Positions 6,359 through 9,288 of a stretch of DNA of 9,288 nt are shown here, one piece after another. Each line of letters begins with the position of its first letter. Positions within the stretch are counted from its first letter, which is position 1. The stretch is from an uncultured Sphingorhabdus sp. (GTDB lineage Bacteria > Pseudomonadota > Alphaproteobacteria > Sphingomonadales > Sphingomonadaceae), in the NCBI GenBank assembly GCA_937873665.1, contig CALMYW010000501.1, positions 1 to 9,288 on the forward strand, written 5' to 3'. Made by a program: the position numbers and the translations under genes. Below the pieces are notes generated by a model. The model was not told where the DNA came from and did not search any database. It saw only the letters and a list, made by a program, of their open reading frames with translations.

Positions 6359-7513
6359 ATGGAGGTCGCGCGCAGGCATTTTCTGGCGGGTGCGACCTCC
6401 GGAATGATGATCGATGGGATTGCGCCGGCATTTGCCAGCGAACGAAAGCAACGGAAAATGGCTGACGAAAAAACCTATGCAGCAGTGGCGATGCAGTTGG
6501 CCGCCCAATCGGTCGAACGAGCGCCCGATAAGGCAGCCGCGCGCCAGCAGATGCTTGGGACCATTGCATCGATGGAGCCGAAGATTCGCTCGGCGGCCAT
6601 TTTCGTCCAACAGTATGCCGGATCCCCGGTAAAATTGGCGGTGCTGCCGGAATATGTGCTGACCAGCTATCCCGGCCGGATCTCGATCCCCGATTTCGCG
6701 GACATGGCTGCGCTGGAGGTGGGTGGTCCCGAATACGAGGCAATGGGCGCGATGGCGCAGCGCCTCGGCATGTTCATTGCCGGCAATGCCTATGAGGTCG
6801 ACCGTCATTTCCCCGGCCTCTATTTCCAGACAAGCTTCATCATCGATCCCTCTGGTGATGTTGTGCTGCGGTATCGCCGGCTCAATTCGATGTTTGCGCC
6901 GACGCCGCATGATGTCTGGTCGAAATATCTCGACATCTATGGAATCGACGGTGTGTTTCCCGTTGCCCGCACAGATATTGGCAACCTTGCGGCAATCGCA
7001 TCGGAAGAAATCCTCTATCCGGAAATCGCGCGGGCGATGGCGCTGCGCGGTGCGGAAATTTTCGTGCACAGCTCCTCCGAAATTGGTTCGCCCATCGAAA
7101 CGCCCAAGGCCATTGCGAAGCGCGCTCGCGCCCAGGAAAACATGGCCTATGTCGTGTCCGCCAACACGGCTGGCATCGAGCTGTCGAGTTTGCCGGTCGC
7201 GTCAGGCGACGGCAACAGCATGGTGGTGGATTACAAGGGGCGGGTGCTGGCGGAATCAAACGCGCGCGAAACCTTTACCGCCTTTGCAGAAATCGATCTT
7301 GGCGCTCTGCGCGCGGCGCGGCGAAAGCCTGCGATGACCAATTTTCTGGCGCGCCAGCGGCTGGAGCTTTTTTCCGCCGTCTATGCTGCCAAATCGCCGC
7401 ATCGGGCCGACAGTTTGATCCAGAACAATGAAGTAATAATTCCGGATAGGCATTTCTTTCAGCGGATACAGGAAGAATCCATAAATAATATGATCAAGGA
7501 AGGGATCGTATGA
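6359..7513 (+). CDS. Nitrilase-superfamily (carbon-nitrogen hydrolase) protein with altered catalytic triad and Tat-like leader
   Basis: This 384-residue protein has the nitrilase/amidase fold, whose members cleave nitriles, amides or carbamoyl groups with a Glu-Lys-Cys triad. E98 in LPEYVL is the expected general base. The Lys position is R174 (YRRLN) and the nucleophile position is S215 (IASEEILYPE, 213-222, aligned to the usual xxCYDxxFPE). PEIARAMALRGAE and later VVSAN and GNSMVVD patches fit the family. With Ser for Cys the protein may be inactive, a binding protein, or a Ser variant. The N-terminus (ARRHFLAG, then a weakly hydrophobic stretch to AFA at 24-26) resembles a twin-arginine signal, suggesting periplasmic location, although D19 weakens the h-region. 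A cytoplasmic form could start at M34 (6458), but the strong ribosome-binding site favours 6359. The final 30 codons are AT-rich compared with the rest. The stop overlaps the methyltransferase start (ATGA). Confidence 0.85.
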   Translation: MEVARRHFLAGATSGMMIDGIAPAFASERKQRKMADEKTYAAVAMQLAAQSVERAPDKAAARQQMLGTIASMEPKIRSAAIFVQQYAGSPVKLAVLPEYVLTSYPGRISIPDFADMAALEVGGPEYEAMGAMAQRLGMFIAGNAYEVDRHFPGLYFQTSFIIDPSGDVVLRYRRLNSMFAPTPHDVWSKYLDIYGIDGVFPVARTDIGNLAAIASEEILYPEIARAMALRGAEIFVHSSSEIGSPIETPKAIAKRARAQENMAYVVSANTAGIELSSLPVASGDGNSMVVDYKGRVLAESNARETFTAFAEIDLGALRAARRKPAMTNFLARQRLELFSAVYAAKSPHRADSLIQNNEVIIPDRHFFQRIQEESINNMIKEGIV

Positions 7514-8724
7514 GCAATTCAGTCGGACCAAATGTTCCGCCATATCGCGCTGTCAGCAAGCATGAAATGTTTCCGGATAGCACTCTTGATGAGGCTGCGC
7601 GTTTTGATTTCATAACGCACATGAATAAGTTCCTTTCGTCATCGCTTGGTCCGGGCAATAAGTTGGCGTACGAGCGGCGCGTTTTGCCCGCATTCCGAAA
7701 GGAAAAGGGGCGCGATCCGAAGGACCGGTTCGAAATCCGGCACGCCATGAACAGGGATCCGTTCCATCAGCTTTGGTCCGCGTCCAAGCGCAACACGATG
7801 GAAATGCGGCAGCAGAACGGACGTTCGGTGGTGCTGCGCCAACTTGATGAACTGGATGCCCGCGCGAATGCCTTGAATGAGGGCAAGGCGACCTTGCGGC
7901 TTGATCCTTCGGTCGAAGTGCCCCGGTATCAGTCGGCGGTGGACATTCACTGTATGCCTGGCTGCTATCATGGCGAGGAGCGTCCGGGAGATGTGTCGGC
8001 GGGCGCCAACTACGACTGCGGCATTTTTGCTACGACGGCAGGCGCTCTGGGCGGGCTGTCGGATGGAGGCGGGCAGGCCGTTGTCGAATGGCTGCGCAAG
8101 AACTATCCTAATTGGCAGCCTCGTCGCGTGCTGGATATCGGTTGCACGGTTGGCCACAACGTCGTTCCACTTGCGCTCGCATTTCCTGAAACAGAGTTTG
8201 TGGCGATTGATACGGCGGCTGCTTCGTTGCGGTATGGCCATGCTCGCGCGCAGGCCCTCGGCGCGACAAACATCACCTTTATCCAGTATAACGGTGAAGA
8301 TCTCTCGCGTTGGGACGATGGCCATTTCGACTGGGTGCAGACCACGATGTTCCTGCACGAACTGAGCGGCAAGGCGCTGCCCGCGATCATTCGCGAAGGT
8401 TTCCGAGTGCTGGCGCCGCATGGGTTGATGCTGCATGTGGAGCAGCCACAGTACTCTCCGGAAATGCCGCTGTACGAGCAGTTCATTCGCGATTGGGACG
8501 CGTTCAACAACAACGAACCGTTCTGGTCGGCGATGCACGCGCTCGATCTCAAGCAACAAATGGTCGAGGCCGGCTTTGGCAAGGATGATTTGTTCGTGGC
8601 CGCCGTAAAGGCGGTGGCCGATCGGGCAATTTTCCCTGAAGCGGCAACCGATGAGACCGAGGATCACGGCCGCGCTGCGGCCTGGCACGCCTATGGTGCC
8701 TGGAAGGGAGGCGCACCGAAATGA
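7510..8724 (+). CDS. Class I SAM-dependent methyltransferase with a ~200-residue N-terminal extension
   Basis: The C-terminal half of this 404-residue protein is a Rossmann-type methyltransferase that would transfer a methyl group from S-adenosylmethionine. Motif I is VLDIGCTVGHN (207-217). The acidic residue ending strand 2 is D234 (VAID), the adenine-binding region is YNGED (260-264), and motif IV is FDWVQTTMFLHEL (273-285), followed by GFRVLAPHGLMLHVE. The N-terminal 200 residues are not a domain I can name. They hold H147-C-M-P-G-C152-Y-H154 and a further cysteine, C170 in YDCG, which could bind substrate or a metal. No signal peptide is seen, so it should be cytoplasmic. Its ATG overlaps the preceding TGA and its TGA overlaps the next ATG, so it is translationally coupled on both sides. 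The acceptor is unknown; the operon context suggests the imported compound or a derivative. Confidence 0.88.
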   Translation: MSNSVGPNVPPYRAVSKHEMFPDSTLDEAARFDFITHMNKFLSSSLGPGNKLAYERRVLPAFRKEKGRDPKDRFEIRHAMNRDPFHQLWSASKRNTMEMRQQNGRSVVLRQLDELDARANALNEGKATLRLDPSVEVPRYQSAVDIHCMPGCYHGEERPGDVSAGANYDCGIFATTAGALGGLSDGGGQAVVEWLRKNYPNWQPRRVLDIGCTVGHNVVPLALAFPETEFVAIDTAAASLRYGHARAQALGATNITFIQYNGEDLSRWDDGHFDWVQTTMFLHELSGKALPAIIREGFRVLAPHGLMLHVEQPQYSPEMPLYEQFIRDWDAFNNNEPFWSAMHALDLKQQMVEAGFGKDDLFVAAVKAVADRAIFPEAATDETEDHGRAAAWHAYGAWKGGAPK

Positions 8725-9083
8725 CTGACGCAAATCTGGACTGGATGGTTCTGGCCAATCGCAAGCCAAAGGGTAAGCGCCCGTCTTACTTCGCCGATCC
8801 GCAGAACGAAGAGATCTATTCGATCCTGTTGTCACTGGTTGGTGAAGTATCGGTAATGCGCCAGCGTCTGGATACCGTTGAGCGCCTGCTCGATGCCAAG
8901 GGTACGATTTCGCGCGCTGATATCGAGGCATTCGTTCCGGCGGGCAATGCCGCGGCCGAACGTAGTGACATGATCCGCGAATACATTCTGCGCGTCATGC
9001 GCGGGCCGATGCAAGCGCTGGAGGCGCTCACTGAAAACGATCCACCGATCGAAAGCATCTGCGAAGAATTGATCCAGAACTGA
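8721..9083 (+). CDS. Small conserved-type protein of unknown function with a coiled-coil segment
   Basis: I do not recognise this 120-residue, soluble-looking protein. A basic N-terminal stretch (NRKPKGKRPSYF, 13-24) leads to DPQNEE (26-31). A helix at about 30-60 then has leucine/valine heptad character (ILLSLVGEVSVMRQRLDTVE, 35-54), which suggests a coiled coil or a helical binding surface. This is followed by KGTISRADIEAF (60-71) and a second charged helical region from about 78 to 105. No catalytic motif, signal peptide or membrane segment is visible. The start codon overlaps the methyltransferase stop (ATGA), which usually indicates stoichiometric synthesis, so it may be a partner or regulatory subunit of that enzyme. 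That is inference from position. It appears to be the last gene of the operon, with a strong stem-loop 22 bases past its stop. Confidence 0.8.
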   Translation: MTDANLDWMVLANRKPKGKRPSYFADPQNEEIYSILLSLVGEVSVMRQRLDTVERLLDAKGTISRADIEAFVPAGNAAAERSDMIREYILRVMRGPMQALEALTENDPPIESICEELIQN

Positions 9084-9105
9084 TTTCATCATGACTGGAT
9101 GACCG

Positions 9106-9133
9106 GATGCCCGGACGGTACTGTCCGGGCATC
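9106..9133 (+). terminator. Stem-loop terminator after the operon
   Basis: GATGCCCGGAC (9106-9116) and GTCCGGGCATC (9123-9133) form a perfect 11-bp GC-rich stem with a 6-base loop, 22 bases after the last stop codon. The following sequence, ACACGTTTACAG, has only three consecutive T residues, so intrinsic termination would be inefficient or Rho-assisted. The position between two units is the main support. Confidence 0.6.
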
Positions 9134-9233
9134 ACACGTTTACAGGCAGCCTTGATCCGTCAGTTTGTGCGGCATTTCGTTGTGCTTTCGCAATGGGACC
9201 GACCTGCCCTATTCCTACCTCCGGAAAGACCGT

Positions 9234-9288
9234 ATGGAATTCACCGCCCCCACTGCCGAACAAGTCCTGGCCATCAAGGTCAACGCCG
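9234..9288 (+). CDS. Start of a gene truncated by the window edge, product uncertain
   Basis: An open frame begins at ATG 9234 and runs to the last base, giving MEFTAPTAEQVLAIKVNA (18 codons). GGAAAG lies 6 bases upstream as a modest ribosome-binding site. The stretch MEFTAPTAEQ is loosely like the N-termini of some acyl-CoA dehydrogenases, but 18 residues are too few for a real assignment. It lies beyond the stem-loop at 9106-9133, so it probably belongs to a separate unit, though read-through from the operon is possible. The 100 bases between stem-loop and start show no convincing promoter. Confidence 0.5.
   Translation, partial: MEFTAPTAEQVLAIKVNA

Noticed and set aside
7639..8931. 430-codon open frame antisense to the methyltransferase and small protein genes
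   Set aside because: It is long, but its sequence is low-information and Arg-rich, while the + strand has clear methyltransferase motifs and ATGA junctions.
9084..9233. Search for a small gene, tRNA or promoter in the 150-base gap
   Set aside because: Apart from the stem-loop at 9106-9133, only a short dyad (TCATC/GATGA) and no convincing -35/-10 pair or coding frame were seen.
1..9288. CRISPR array, insertion sequence, phage genes, toxin-antitoxin or other defence module
   Set aside because: No regularly spaced repeats, transposase motifs, terminal inverted repeats or defence-type domains were found in any of the genes.

Overview
The window looks like a catabolic or uptake locus from an alphaproteobacterium, most likely of the order Sphingomonadales (Novosphingobium/Sphingobium-like). 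This rests on the style of the TonB-dependent receptor (signal peptide, EITVTAQRR TonB box, LRGPQGTLFGRNTTGG plug motif), on the fairly GC-rich coding sequence, and on tight ATGA-coupled genes. No gene here is recognised well enough for a trusted gene symbol, and taxonomy was judged by eye.

Layout. One leftward gene (55-738) encodes a small six-helix inner-membrane protein, with a strong dyad just past its stop at the left edge. A 145-bp divergent spacer (739-883) follows, holding a perfect 12-bp palindrome (840-851) beside a TACAAT -10-like hexamer. Six genes then run rightward: an outer-membrane TonB-dependent receptor (884-3385), an MFS transporter (3472-4767), a GlcD-type FAD-linked oxidoreductase (4798-6348), a nitrilase-superfamily protein with a Tat-like leader (6359-7513), a class I SAM methyltransferase with a long N-terminal extension (7510-8724), and a 120-residue coiled-coil protein of unknown function (8721-9083). 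A perfect 11-bp stem (9106-9133) probably ends the unit. A new gene starts at 9234 and leaves the window after 18 codons.

How the genes may work together. The receptor would bring a ligand through the outer membrane and the MFS carrier would move it or a product across the inner membrane. The flavoprotein, the C-N hydrolase-like protein and the methyltransferase would then oxidise, cleave (or bind) and methylate it. The order and tight spacing support one transcription unit, with the last three genes translationally coupled by two ATGA overlaps and the flavoprotein joined to the hydrolase by a Shine-Dalgarno that overlaps its stop codon. The substrate cannot be read from the sequence.

Most unusual points. 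The nitrilase-fold protein keeps the catalytic Glu (E98) but has Arg (R174) and Ser (S215) where the family has Lys and Cys. The methyltransferase is coupled to a small coiled-coil protein that could be its partner. The divergent spacer carries a clean operator-like palindrome although no regulator gene lies in the window. A 15-bp hairpin without a U-tract sits between the receptor and transporter genes. There is no rRNA, tRNA, CRISPR array, insertion sequence or gene-free stretch longer than about 150 bases.
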